Positions 28,636 to 37,267 of a stretch of 37,267 nt of DNA are shown here, in pieces. Within the stretch, counting starts at the first letter, position 1, and each line of letters starts with the position of its first letter. The notes under the pieces were generated by a model. It was not told where the DNA came from, ran no database searches, and was given only the letters and a program-made list of their open reading frames with translations. The DNA is taken from contig CAMJTE010000005.1 in NCBI GenBank assembly GCA_946408655.1, forward strand, positions 1 to 37,267, written 5' to 3'. This DNA comes from an uncultured Caryophanales bacterium (GTDB taxonomy: Bacteria; Bacillota_I; Bacilli_A; RF39; UBA660). A program made the translations under genes and the position numbers.

Positions 28636-29794
28636 TTTCTATCCTTTCTAGAGTTTGTTTAATAGAACCTAGTGTATTAAGTTTTATATCTACTTTAGTC
28701 TTGAATTTAATGTTGTTATAAAATTTATCATAATCTTTAATCTTAGAATATTTATCAGGATAATCTTGATAATACATAAGCCCTATACCAAATATATCAG
28801 TAGAGTATTTCTTACTTAGTTTAATTGCACTGTTTTCTAACTCTATTATTTTATTTTCAATCTTTTTTTCTAGTTTATTAATATTACTTTGTTTAGTTAA
28901 GTCTATGTCGCAAGATATCTCACTAATAGATGCTTTACCACTAGTCTTAAGAGTAATATTACCATTCTTATCTATTGTCTTTTTAGTTTCTAGGTCTTCA
29001 GTATCAACAACAATATCACCACCATCACAGTCTAACCTTAAATATATTTCTTTTATCTTATCATTAATGATGTTAATACCTCTACTTTCATTTTTAGTAG
29101 TCCAACTAACTAATTTATCATCTTTAAATATTGCAAGTGGTGATAACTTAATATATGCTTTAGGTACATTCGTTTCTATATTACTATTTTTAACTCCGTT
29201 CTTAGTATCACCTACAATACTAAAACCATTTAAAGATAAATCAATACCAATATTAACTAATTTATATAAAGTAGTATTAAAGTCTGTTGCATTAACACTT
29301 CCTTGAAGACTAGTTGTAGTCTTTAGATTAGTAGCTAAATTTTGTGATGGAAAGTCTGTTAATGGTGATGTTACTGATAATACATCTTTAGCTTTGCTAT
29401 CTTTAGAGATTGCAACATAAAAGTTCTTTTTAGAACGAGGTTCTTGTAATAGAAATTCAATACTAGAATTAATACCTGCTTTAGCAACATCTTCAGATAT
29501 TATAAGTACGGATAGGTGTCCAATATATAATTCTTTAGGAGATATTAATCCTATTTGTTTAATTGCTTCATAAATAGTTTTACCTTTACCACTATACACA
29601 ACTGTTGTATAGTTTTTACCATTTGCTTGATTACTTGACTTAGGAGAATTAGATATTAAAACACTAACTTCATAATCATTATTATTAATATCTATAGCCA
29701 TTCCAGTTGCGATTGCATAATTATTTAGCTCATTATAATTAAAACATCCACTACATATTATAATTAAACTAATTAGTAAGATTAATCTCTTCAT
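28619..29794 (-). CDS. gerKC: Spore germination lipoprotein GerKC (GerAC family)
   Basis: Lipobox LIIICSGC followed by FNYNELNNYAIATGMAIDI; ELYIGHLSVLIISEDVAKAGI. Confidence 0.9.
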   Translation of the reverse strand: MKRLILLISLIIICSGCFNYNELNNYAIATGMAIDINNNDYEVSVLISNSPKSSNQANGKNYTTVVYSGKGKTIYEAIKQIGLISPKELYIGHLSVLIISEDVAKAGINSSIEFLLQEPRSKKNFYVAISKDSKAKDVLSVTSPLTDFPSQNLATNLKTTTSLQGSVNATDFNTTLYKLVNIGIDLSLNGFSIVGDTKNGVKNSNIETNVPKAYIKLSPLAIFKDDKLVSWTTKNESRGINIINDKIKEIYLRLDCDGGDIVVDTEDLETKKTIDKNGNITLKTSGKASISEISCDIDLTKQSNINKLEKKIENKIIELENSAIKLSKKYSTDIFGIGLMYYQDYPDKYSKIKDYDKFYNNIKFKTKVDIKLNTLGSIKQTLERIENEEDY

Positions 29795-31229
29795 GATTCA
29801 CCATCTTTCTTGTATTATCAGATAAGTATTTAGGACGATTATATAATTTGTTTCTTTTTATTCTTAGTAGATAGTTTTTAATACCAGTAATAGACACGGG
29901 ACTGATAGGAGTTAAGTAAGGTATATCAAATGTAACAATACTTGATAATTTAGTTATAAAGATAAACATACAAGATACAAAACCTATTATTCCTAAGAAA
30001 AGGGATGCAAATATAAAGATAATACGCCAGAATCTAACAGCATTAATCATATCTACATCATAAAATACTAGTTCACAAATTGAAGTTATAGCAACTATTA
30101 TTATCGCTATAGGTGATACTATTCCAGCATTAACTGCTGCATCTCCTAGTATTAGTGCTCCTACTATATTCATCGCAGAACCTGATACTGTTGGTGAGTG
30201 TACGTCAGCTTGTCTAAGTATTTCAAAGACAATTACAAATACTAATACCTCTATAGCAGTTGGAAAAGGAACTCCATCTCTTTGCAAAGCAAGAGATATT
30301 AATAATTCATCAGGTATTATTTCTGGATTAAAAGTCATAAGTGCAACATATAAAGCAGGCACACTTATCGTTATAAAGAAACATAACATTCTAAGTAATC
30401 TTAAAAAAGTTGCATTCATAGGCTTCTCATAATTATCTTCTGGTGAGTGAAAGTAATCAACAAATAATCCGGGTAGTATTAAGACATAAGGAGTATTTTC
30501 AACAATAATTACTATTTTACCATCAAGTAAAGATGAACAAGCTAGATCAGGCCTTTCTGTACTAATCATACCAGGAAAAACAGTACTAGATTGATCACGT
30601 AAAAACTCTCTTATATATCCACTATCTAGTACTCCATCAATATCAATTTTTTTAATATTATCTATTACTTTAATGACGCTTTTTAACTTAGTTACATCTT
30701 TTATATAAGCAATACTTACCTTTGTTTTAGTACGCTTACCTACTATTACTTCATCAAAGATTAAATTACTATCTTTAATTCTTTTTCTGATTAAACCAAG
30801 ATTAATAGCATGATTTTCTGTAAAACTATCTTTAGGGCCTCTAACTATAGGTTCACTTGTTGCCTCGCTTACTCCCCTATCCAAACTCATTCTCGTTTCA
30901 ACAGTAATACATTTATCATTATTATCTATAAATATAATTGTAAAACCAGATGCAAGATAATAAAATAAATTATCTAGTGTATCAAGAGTACTGATATGAC
31001 TATTATAGATATTGTTCTCAATTGAATTAATAAACTCATCTATATTCTTGCCTATAATACTTTTATTTAAAAACTCACTTACTTTATCATCACTAGTTAC
31101 ACTCTCTAAATATACATAACCTATTTTAATACCATTATTATTAATTAATCTAGATACTATATCCGAGCTTTCATGATTAATATTTTTTATATAGAGAATA
31201 TTCTTATCAACACTTTTATAGAGATTCAT
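29769..31229 (-). CDS. gerKA: Spore germination protein GerKA (GerAA family)
   Basis: EPIVRGPKDSFTENHAINLGLIRKRI, PGMISTERPDLACSSLLDGKIVIIVENTPYVLILPGLFVDYFHSPEDNYEKP, RQADVHSPTVSGSAMNIVGALILGDAAVNAGIVSP. Confidence 0.96.
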   Translation of the reverse strand: MNLYKSVDKNILYIKNINHESSDIVSRLINNNGIKIGYVYLESVTSDDKVSEFLNKSIIGKNIDEFINSIENNIYNSHISTLDTLDNLFYYLASGFTIIFIDNNDKCITVETRMSLDRGVSEATSEPIVRGPKDSFTENHAINLGLIRKRIKDSNLIFDEVIVGKRTKTKVSIAYIKDVTKLKSVIKVIDNIKKIDIDGVLDSGYIREFLRDQSSTVFPGMISTERPDLACSSLLDGKIVIIVENTPYVLILPGLFVDYFHSPEDNYEKPMNATFLRLLRMLCFFITISVPALYVALMTFNPEIIPDELLISLALQRDGVPFPTAIEVLVFVIVFEILRQADVHSPTVSGSAMNIVGALILGDAAVNAGIVSPIAIIIVAITSICELVFYDVDMINAVRFWRIIFIFASLFLGIIGFVSCMFIFITKLSSIVTFDIPYLTPISPVSITGIKNYLLRIKRNKLYNRPKYLSDNTRKMVNHEEINLTN

Positions 31230-31486
31230 GCTAATCACCTAGGATTATTATTACCATTAATTGTATTTTTATAATTGAATATTATTTTGTTTTTTAGTGT
31301 TAGAGTGAATATTTAGATAAAGAATTGTTGTGAAACTATGATGAAAAATGTTGAAATTTTGGATGATTACTTTGAGAATAGTTCTAAGGTATTATCTAAA
31401 AAGAAGGATAGAAATTGAAAAATTAATTTCTAATTTTTATGTGCATTAAATGCTATAAATAAAATGATATTTTTAATAGAAAACTG

Positions 31487-31515
31487 TTGACAAACGAATA
31501 TATGTACGTTATACT
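31487..31515 (+). promoter_or_regulatory. Sigma-A type promoter of the BRO-like gene
   Basis: TTGACA - 17 nt - TATACT. Confidence 0.75.
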
Positions 31516-31577
31516 AACGGTGCAAGAAAGAAAAAAGTATCTTTTATATAACTGCTGCAAATTTAAGAAAGGAAATG

Positions 31578-32462
31578 ATGCTAATGAAAAAAGAAAAATT
31601 AAAAGTTATATCAAATCTATTTGAAAATTCTGAGATTAGAAGTGTATGGGATAGTGAAAAAGAAGATTATCAATTTAGTGTGGTTGATGTTATTGCTGCC
31701 CTTACTGAGAGTGCAAATCCAAGAAATTATTGGAATATGTTGAAAAAAAGGATGGCAGATGAAGAAAAAAGTGAACTGTCCACAAAATGTGTACAGTTGA
31801 AAATGAAAGCCCAAGATGGTAAATTTAGAGAGACTGATACACTTGATACAAAAGGAATACTAAGACTTATAGAGTCTGTACCTAGTCCTAAGGCAGAACC
31901 ATTTAAGATGTGGCTAGCAACTCTAGGTAAAGAGCGTATTGATGAAGTGTTTGATCCTGAAATTGCAATTAATAGGTCAATAGAATATTATCGTAGAAGA
32001 GGTTATAATGATTCTTGGATTGAAGCAAGAATAAAAGGGATACTAAATAGACATAAATTAACTGATGTATGGAAAGAAGGAGGAATTACTAAAAACTTTG
32101 AATACGCAATTCTTACTAATGAAATATATAAACAGTGGTCTGGAATGACTGCCAAAGAGTATAAGAATTATAAAGGGCTTAGAAAAGAATCTCTTAGAGA
32201 TAATATGACTGATATTGAGGTTGCGTTAACTGATTTAGGCGAACTTGCTACTAGAGAACTTGCGAATGTTCATAAGCCAAGGGGTCTTGAACAGAATAAG
32301 ACTATTGCTCGTCGTGGGGGAAATATTGCAAAAATAACTAAAGATAATTTAGAAAAGGAGTTAGGAAGAACTGTTGTAACTGATAGTAATTCTTTAAGTT
32401 ATCGATATATAAATGATAATTTACTAGATGATAATAATGATAAAAAAATGATTGCTGACTAG
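31578..32462 (+). CDS. BRO-N-domain phage-antirepressor-like protein
   Basis: IRSVWDSEKEDYQFSVVDVIAALTESANPRNYWNMLKKRM, DTKGILRLIESVPSPKAEPFKMWLATLGKERIDE; followed by conserved C-terminus. Confidence 0.88.
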   Translation: MLMKKEKLKVISNLFENSEIRSVWDSEKEDYQFSVVDVIAALTESANPRNYWNMLKKRMADEEKSELSTKCVQLKMKAQDGKFRETDTLDTKGILRLIESVPSPKAEPFKMWLATLGKERIDEVFDPEIAINRSIEYYRRRGYNDSWIEARIKGILNRHKLTDVWKEGGITKNFEYAILTNEIYKQWSGMTAKEYKNYKGLRKESLRDNMTDIEVALTDLGELATRELANVHKPRGLEQNKTIARRGGNIAKITKDNLEKELGRTVVTDSNSLSYRYINDNLLDDNNDKKMIAD

Positions 32463-32540
32463 TCTAAATAAGCTAATCACAATTCTTTAAATTCTGCACT
32501 TATTTTTTAAAAATATCACCGTTTTTTCTGTCAAATTTTG

Positions 32541-32569
32541 TTTACAAACATCTACTAATATATTATAAT
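32541..32569 (+). promoter_or_regulatory. Sigma-A type promoter of ECF ATPase-truA operon
   Basis: TTTACA - 17 nt - TATAAT, about 20 nt upstream of ORF region. Confidence 0.7.
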
Positions 32570-32588
32570 ATTTAGAAAGGTGGGTATT

Positions 32589-33341
32589 ATGAATAAGGTA
32601 GAAATAAAAAATTTAATATTGAAAAAAGATAATGTTGAAATATATGATAAACTAAATTTAAACATTTGTGGTGGTGCATATACTACGATAATCGGGCCTT
32701 CTTCAAGTGGCAAAACTACCTTATTTAATACAATTATAAAAGGAAATAAGAATATTAAGGTTAATGGGAATATTAACTATGTTGTAACTAATCCCGATAA
32801 ACAGATTGTAGGACGTACTGTTGAAAAACAAATTAAGTTTTTTATGGAGATGAATAATTATAGTAAACGTCAAATATCTAGTCGTTTTAAAAGTATTGTA
32901 TCCTACTTTGGTATAGAAAGTATTTTAGATAATGATCCTTATAATCTTAGTTTAGGAGAAAAACAATTAGTAGTATTATGTTCTATTCTTGTTCTTGATT
33001 TAGATATTCTAATACTTGATAATGCACTATGTAGAATGAATAGAGTGATGAAAGAAAAGGTATTAAGTTATTTTAATAAGTTAAAGAAGAAGAAAATAAC
33101 TATTATTAATTTTGCGAGTGATGTTAGAGAAACTATAGGCTCTGATTATACTATTTTAGTAGATAAGAAATTAGTGTTTAATAAAAAAACTAAAGAGGTA
33201 ATTAAAGATAATAAGTTATTTGAAGATAATCATTTAAAGTTACCTTTTTTACTGGATATAACTAATAAATTAAAATACTATGGGCTTGTTGATAAAAATA
33301 TTAAAGATATGGAATCGTTGGTGGATGAATTATGGAAATAG
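32589..33341 (+). CDS. ECF-type ABC ATPase (EcfA1-like), motifs degenerate
   Basis: Walker A GPSSSGKTT, VVTNPDKQIVGRTV, NLSLGEKQL signature, Walker B LDILILDNA. Confidence 0.88.
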   Translation: MNKVEIKNLILKKDNVEIYDKLNLNICGGAYTTIIGPSSSGKTTLFNTIIKGNKNIKVNGNINYVVTNPDKQIVGRTVEKQIKFFMEMNNYSKRQISSRFKSIVSYFGIESILDNDPYNLSLGEKQLVVLCSILVLDLDILILDNALCRMNRVMKEKVLSYFNKLKKKKITIINFASDVRETIGSDYTILVDKKLVFNKKTKEVIKDNKLFEDNHLKLPFLLDITNKLKYYGLVDKNIKDMESLVDELWK

Positions 33342-34165
33342 TATTAAGTAATATTGATGTTTGTAATTTTAAGAAACTTAATTTATGTATCTTTAATTCT
33401 AAGGTAACTGCTATTATAGGAGATAATGCAAGTGGTAAAAGTATAATAGGTGAGGTTATCGCAACTGTAAGGAAACCAAAAAGTGGGAAAATTATAATAG
33501 ATAAAAATGTTCTTGATTTAAATATGCAAGATGTTAATTATAATCAACTTAGATTTGATATTGGTATGGTTATTCAAAACACAGATATAACATTTTTTGA
33601 AAGAACAGTAGAAGAACATATGGCGTATCAACTTACTATATATAACTATAAAAAAAGTAAAAAAAGAATTATAGATTCGCTTAAAATGGTTGGATTAAAT
33701 AGTAATTTTGTTAGTAGAAAGATAAAAACACTAAGTGATTCAGAAAGATTTAAAGTTGCTCTTGCAACTACTCTTTCTATTAATCCGAAAGTAATTATAT
33801 TAGATGATCCAACATGTTTTTTAGATGAAGCCAACAAAGATGAATTGTTTAAATTAATTAAAATGATGAAACTTAAGTACAATAAAACTATAGTAATACT
33901 TGGTAATGATACAGATTTTATACTTAGAGTTGCAGATTATATATATGTGATTAATGATAATAAGATATTGATACATGGCAATAAGTATGATGTACTTACT
34001 AGTAATAAATTAAAGAATACTAATATTTATGTGCCAGATATAATAAAGTTTCAACAATTGTTTGAGAAAAAAGCTAAAATAAAACTAAATTATAGAGACA
34101 ATGTTAACGATTTAATTAAAGATATATATTTTTATATAGAGAAAAAGTCAGGTGGTAAAGCATGA
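33332..34165 (+). CDS. ECF-type ABC ATPase (EcfA2-like), motifs degenerate
   Basis: Walker A GDNASGKS, IGMVIQNTDITFFERTVEEH, TLSDSERFK, Walker B VIILDDPTCFLDE. Confidence 0.88.
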   Translation: MEIVLSNIDVCNFKKLNLCIFNSKVTAIIGDNASGKSIIGEVIATVRKPKSGKIIIDKNVLDLNMQDVNYNQLRFDIGMVIQNTDITFFERTVEEHMAYQLTIYNYKKSKKRIIDSLKMVGLNSNFVSRKIKTLSDSERFKVALATTLSINPKVIILDDPTCFLDEANKDELFKLIKMMKLKYNKTIVILGNDTDFILRVADYIYVINDNKILIHGNKYDVLTSNKLKNTNIYVPDIIKFQQLFEKKAKIKLNYRDNVNDLIKDIYFYIEKKSGGKA

Positions 34166-34902
34166 GATATTTTATGACATTTTCTTATGATGGTTCTAAT
34201 TTTTCGGGATATCAAAAGCAAATTAAAGAAAGAACAATTCAAGGAGAAATAGAAAAAGCTTTAACTAAAATTAATGGGGAAATAAGTGTGTCTATTCATG
34301 CATCAGGTAGAACTGATGCAGGAGTTCATGCTTATAATCAGAAAGCTCATTTTGATTTAGATAAAGAACTTGATTTATCCAAATTAAAATACAGTTTAAA
34401 TAGTTTACTTCCTGATGATATTTATGTTAGAGGTATTACTACAGTAGCGGATGATTTTCATGCTAGATTTAATGTGAAAGCAAAAGAATATATTTATAAA
34501 ATTAATTTGGATGGATATAATCCTATTGAGAGAAATTATGTTTATCAATTAAATAAAAGACTAGATATTCCAGAAATGGAAAGAGCACTCAAGTATCTAG
34601 AAGGCAAACATAATTTTAAATCATTTACTAAACCTAATGAGGAAAAAGATGATTATGTAAGAACTATTATTCAAGCTAAGTTAGAAAGAGATCCTAAAAA
34701 TGTTAATAGGGTAACTATATCGCTTCTTGGTGATGGCTTTTTAAGATATATGGTAAGAAATATTGTGGGATTACTTATTGAAGTTGGTGAAGGTAAAGTA
34801 AAAAGCTCTGATGTTATTGATATAATAGCTAAGGAAGATAGAACTGCCTCAGGTATATGTGCACCTGCGTGTGGATTATACTTGAATGATGTTTATTATT
34901 AA
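34162..34902 (+). CDS. truA: tRNA pseudouridine synthase A
   Basis: YDGSNFSGYQKQIKERTIQGEIEKAL, ASGRTDAGVHAYNQKAHF, FLRYMVRNIVGLLIEVGEGK. Confidence 0.97.
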   Translation: MRYFMTFSYDGSNFSGYQKQIKERTIQGEIEKALTKINGEISVSIHASGRTDAGVHAYNQKAHFDLDKELDLSKLKYSLNSLLPDDIYVRGITTVADDFHARFNVKAKEYIYKINLDGYNPIERNYVYQLNKRLDIPEMERALKYLEGKHNFKSFTKPNEEKDDYVRTIIQAKLERDPKNVNRVTISLLGDGFLRYMVRNIVGLLIEVGEGKVKSSDVIDIIAKEDRTASGICAPACGLYLNDVYY

Positions 34903-34961
34903 AATACTTGTAAAAATGTATAATATTCAATATAATGGATATAGAATAAAAGGGTGATGCA

Positions 34962-35522
34962 ATGAATAATGTTGAGATAATTGATATTGATGGAAATAAA
35001 GTTAAAGTAAGTGGCATATACTATATTAGTACAAACAATAATTATTATTTTATTTATACAAAAGGTGAAAAAGATAATGATAGCCATGTTATATTTTATA
35101 TAGTAAAAATATTACAAGAAGTTACAAATAGCGCGCAAGGGCCTACTCCTACTGGATATTTAATTGGCTTGAAGATTAATGATGATAATGAGTACGATAT
35201 GGTAAAGAAGGATATTGCTTCTATTATTAATGATAAGGAGAATAGCACTAAATCTGTTAGATATTTAGAATTATCTATGCTTAATAATTTAAAAATTAAG
35301 GATAATAGAACATTTAAACTTGGAATTGAAACTTATAATAAAATATTTAATAATACAATTAATAATGTTAATGATAATACAAACGTAGTAGATACAACTA
35401 ATAATACTATTATGGTTGAAGATAATAATTATGATGAATTAATAAAAGAAAATGATTCTTTAAAGCAACAAATAAATGAATTAAATAAAAAAATTCAAAT
35501 AATAAAAGATATAGTAAATTAA
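34962..35522 (+). CDS. Hypothetical protein, Asn-rich linker and C-terminal coiled coil
   Basis: ATG with upstream AGGGTGATGCA; no family recognised. Confidence 0.7.
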   Translation: MNNVEIIDIDGNKVKVSGIYYISTNNNYYFIYTKGEKDNDSHVIFYIVKILQEVTNSAQGPTPTGYLIGLKINDDNEYDMVKKDIASIINDKENSTKSVRYLELSMLNNLKIKDNRTFKLGIETYNKIFNNTINNVNDNTNVVDTTNNTIMVEDNNYDELIKENDSLKQQINELNKKIQIIKDIVN

Positions 35523-35556
35523 AACTAATAGCTGTAATAAACTATTAGTTTTTTAT
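35521..35556 (+). terminator. Rho-independent terminator
   Basis: AAAACTAATAG-ctgtaataaa-CTATTAGTTTTTT. Confidence 0.8.
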
Positions 35557-35571
35557 ATAAGAAGGTGAGTT

Positions 35572-36447
35572 ATGCGAAATGCATTAATATACTATTATGA
35601 TATGTATTGTAATGATATTATTAAGAGTAATGGAAACTATAAAATAATTATAGATGATTCTTTATATTACTTAGTAAAGTATGATGGCAATATATCTTTA
35701 TTAAATCATATTTATGATTATTTAATTAATCATAATATATATTGTCATGAAATAGTTTTAAATAAAACTAGAACATATATTACTAATATTGATAATAACA
35801 ATTATATTCTCATTAAAATATATTGTAAGATAGATAAAATTAATTATTTAGATGTTGCTAATTATAATATAATGACAGGTAAAAATAAATGTAATTGGAA
35901 AGAGTTATGGTCAAACAAAGTAGATTATTATGAGTATCAAATGAATCAATTTAGAAAGAAATATCCACTACTCTATAGTTCTTTTGAATATTATAGTGGA
36001 ATGACTGAGAGTGCAATTATGTTGGTAGGCATGGTAGATAAAAAAATGCTAGATACATATATTGAGCATAACAGAATATATAAAAATTCATCAAATCTAG
36101 ATTTTTATAACCCTCTTAATATGATTATTGATGTAAGAGTGAGAGATATAGCAGAATTTTTTAAGCAACAATTTTTTTATGTTTCAAATCCACTTATAAA
36201 TGTTAAAAAATATCTTGATTATGTAAATTTATCTAATGACGAAGCTGCTCTTTTTTTAGCTAGAATAGTTTATCCATCTTACTATTTTGATGCATATGAT
36301 GAAATTATTCAAGGAAATGTAAGTGAAGATAAGATTAATATAATTATAGGTAAAGCAAATGAGTATGAAGAGTTCATTAAAGAGATATATGCTTATATAA
36401 AAACAAAATATCAAATACCAGAGATTGAATGGTTGATTGAAATATAA
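35572..36447 (+). CDS. YutH-like spore coat-associated kinase-fold protein
   Basis: SSFEYYSGMTESAIMLV and MIIDVRVRDIAEFFKQQFF resemble YutH motifs (PYYlGlTENAIQ / DHp.RDlAEW) as recalled; adjacent NifU-like gene. Confidence 0.55.
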   Translation: MRNALIYYYDMYCNDIIKSNGNYKIIIDDSLYYLVKYDGNISLLNHIYDYLINHNIYCHEIVLNKTRTYITNIDNNNYILIKIYCKIDKINYLDVANYNIMTGKNKCNWKELWSNKVDYYEYQMNQFRKKYPLLYSSFEYYSGMTESAIMLVGMVDKKMLDTYIEHNRIYKNSSNLDFYNPLNMIIDVRVRDIAEFFKQQFFYVSNPLINVKKYLDYVNLSNDEAALFLARIVYPSYYFDAYDEIIQGNVSEDKINIIIGKANEYEEFIKEIYAYIKTKYQIPEIEWLIEI

Positions 36448-36452
36448 AAAAA

Positions 36453-36472
36453 TAACTTATTTAATAAGTTAA
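36453..36472. terminator. Hairpin between convergent genes
   Basis: TAACTTATT-t-AATAAGTTA. Confidence 0.45.
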
Positions 36473-36475
36473 TTT

Positions 36476-36709
36476 CTATGCAACATTGATTACTCCTCTA
36501 ACGCTTTCAACCTCGCTCATAATTGCTGCTTCAATTCCTTCTTTTAGAGTTAGATCTAACATTTGACAGTTCGCACATGCTCCCATCATCCTTATATATA
36601 CTATTCCATCTTCATATTTAATAAATTCAATATTTCCCCCGTCATTAATTAAAAATGGTTTTAATTTGTTAATAATTTCTATAATTTTTTCTGTTTCGTT
36701 TTTCATCAA
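36476..36709 (-). CDS. NifU C-terminal domain protein (YutI-like Fe-S scaffold)
   Basis: INKLKPFLINDGGNIEFIKYEDGIVYIRMMGACANCQMLDLTLKEGIEAAI with CxxC. Confidence 0.93.
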   Translation of the reverse strand: MMKNETEKIIEIINKLKPFLINDGGNIEFIKYEDGIVYIRMMGACANCQMLDLTLKEGIEAAIMSEVESVRGVINVA

Positions 36710-36800
36710 ATCACCAAGTGTTATTATAGTCTAGTTGATATATTTTGTAAAGTCTTTTTTTAATAGAAAAAATATGATATAATTCTTTTTGGTGGTGTCT

Positions 36801-37157
36801 ATGTCTAAATACAGAAAGTATCATATAGTAAAAGCCACTGTAACAGGAATTGAAAGTTATGGTGTGTTCGTATCTTTAGATGAGTATTATACTGGATTAA
36901 TACACATTTCAGAAATAACTAATGGATTTGTTAGAGATATTAATGACTATGTTAAAGTCGGAGATATTATATGTGTAAAAATTTTGGATGTTGATAATGA
37001 TTTAGGACATTTAAGATTAAGTATTAAAGATATAGATTATAAAAATATAAATAAGATTAGAAGAAAGAAAATTAAAGAAACACCACTAGGTTTTAAAACA
37101 CTTGCATATTATTTGCCAATTTGGATAGAAAATAGTATAAAAAATATCAAAAAGTAA
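36801..37157 (+). CDS. S1-domain RNA-binding protein (CvfD/YugI general stress protein 13-like)
   Basis: VKATVTGIESYGVFVSLDEYYTGLIHISEITNGFVRDINDYVKVGDIICVKILDVD; FKTLAYYLPIWIE tail. Confidence 0.88.
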   Translation: MSKYRKYHIVKATVTGIESYGVFVSLDEYYTGLIHISEITNGFVRDINDYVKVGDIICVKILDVDNDLGHLRLSIKDIDYKNINKIRRKKIKETPLGFKTLAYYLPIWIENSIKNIKK

Positions 37158-37167
37158 AAAATACTTA

Positions 37168-37196
37168 TTGACAAACCACCTTTTACATGGTATAGT
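37168..37196 (+). promoter_or_regulatory. Promoter of tRNA operon
   Basis: TTGACA - 17 nt - TATAGT upstream of tRNA. Confidence 0.8.
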
Positions 37197-37217
37197 TAAA
37201 TACGTCCAAATGTTTTC

Positions 37218-37267
37218 GGGCGATTAGCTCAGTTGGTTAGAGCACCTGCCTTACAAGCAGGGGGTCA
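37218..37267 (+). tRNA. tRNA-Val(TAC), 3'-truncated by window edge
   Basis: GGGCGATTAGCTCAGTTGGTTAGAGCACCTGCCTTACAAGCAGGGGGTCA; anticodon stem CCTGC/GCAGG with loop CTTACAA. Confidence 0.95.

Noticed and set aside
28905-29306. 133-aa plus-strand ORF inside gerKC
   Set aside because: Antisense to a clear GerAC-family gene, with no independent family motif.

Overview
AT-rich window, probably from a gut-type Firmicutes (Bacilli-like) chromosome with sporulation genes. Taxonomy is inferred from gene content only. Left part (1-9772): 3' end of rpsI, a GDPD, a SAM methyltransferase, two pseudouridine synthases, CwlD-like amidase, DacF-like carboxypeptidase, SpmA/SpmB, a DUF4143-type ATPase, ferredoxin and a secreted beta-sandwich protein. 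Centre (9784-23245): a complete-looking Wzx/Wzy-type polysaccharide locus (LCP, Wzz, CpsD, CpsB, initiating sugar transferase, glycosyltransferases, polymerase, acetyltransferase, flippase) that includes an HPr-kinase-like P-loop protein. After it (23246-26700) is a decayed or recoded accessory island: an ORF6N gene with a frameshift and an adjacent remnant of a second copy, a double-HTH regulator, and a divergent prepilin-like gene whose frame stays open through one TAA and two TGA codons, both TGAs at positions where the family appears to have Trp. Right part: a convergent gerKA-gerKC-gerKB operon, a BRO-type protein, two ECF-type ATPases with substituted catalytic motifs and no ecfT, truA, a YutH-like spore protein, a NifU-like protein, an S1-domain protein and the 5' part of tRNA-Val. 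The best leads are the catalytically degenerate ECF ATPase pair and the stop-interrupted pilin-like gene.
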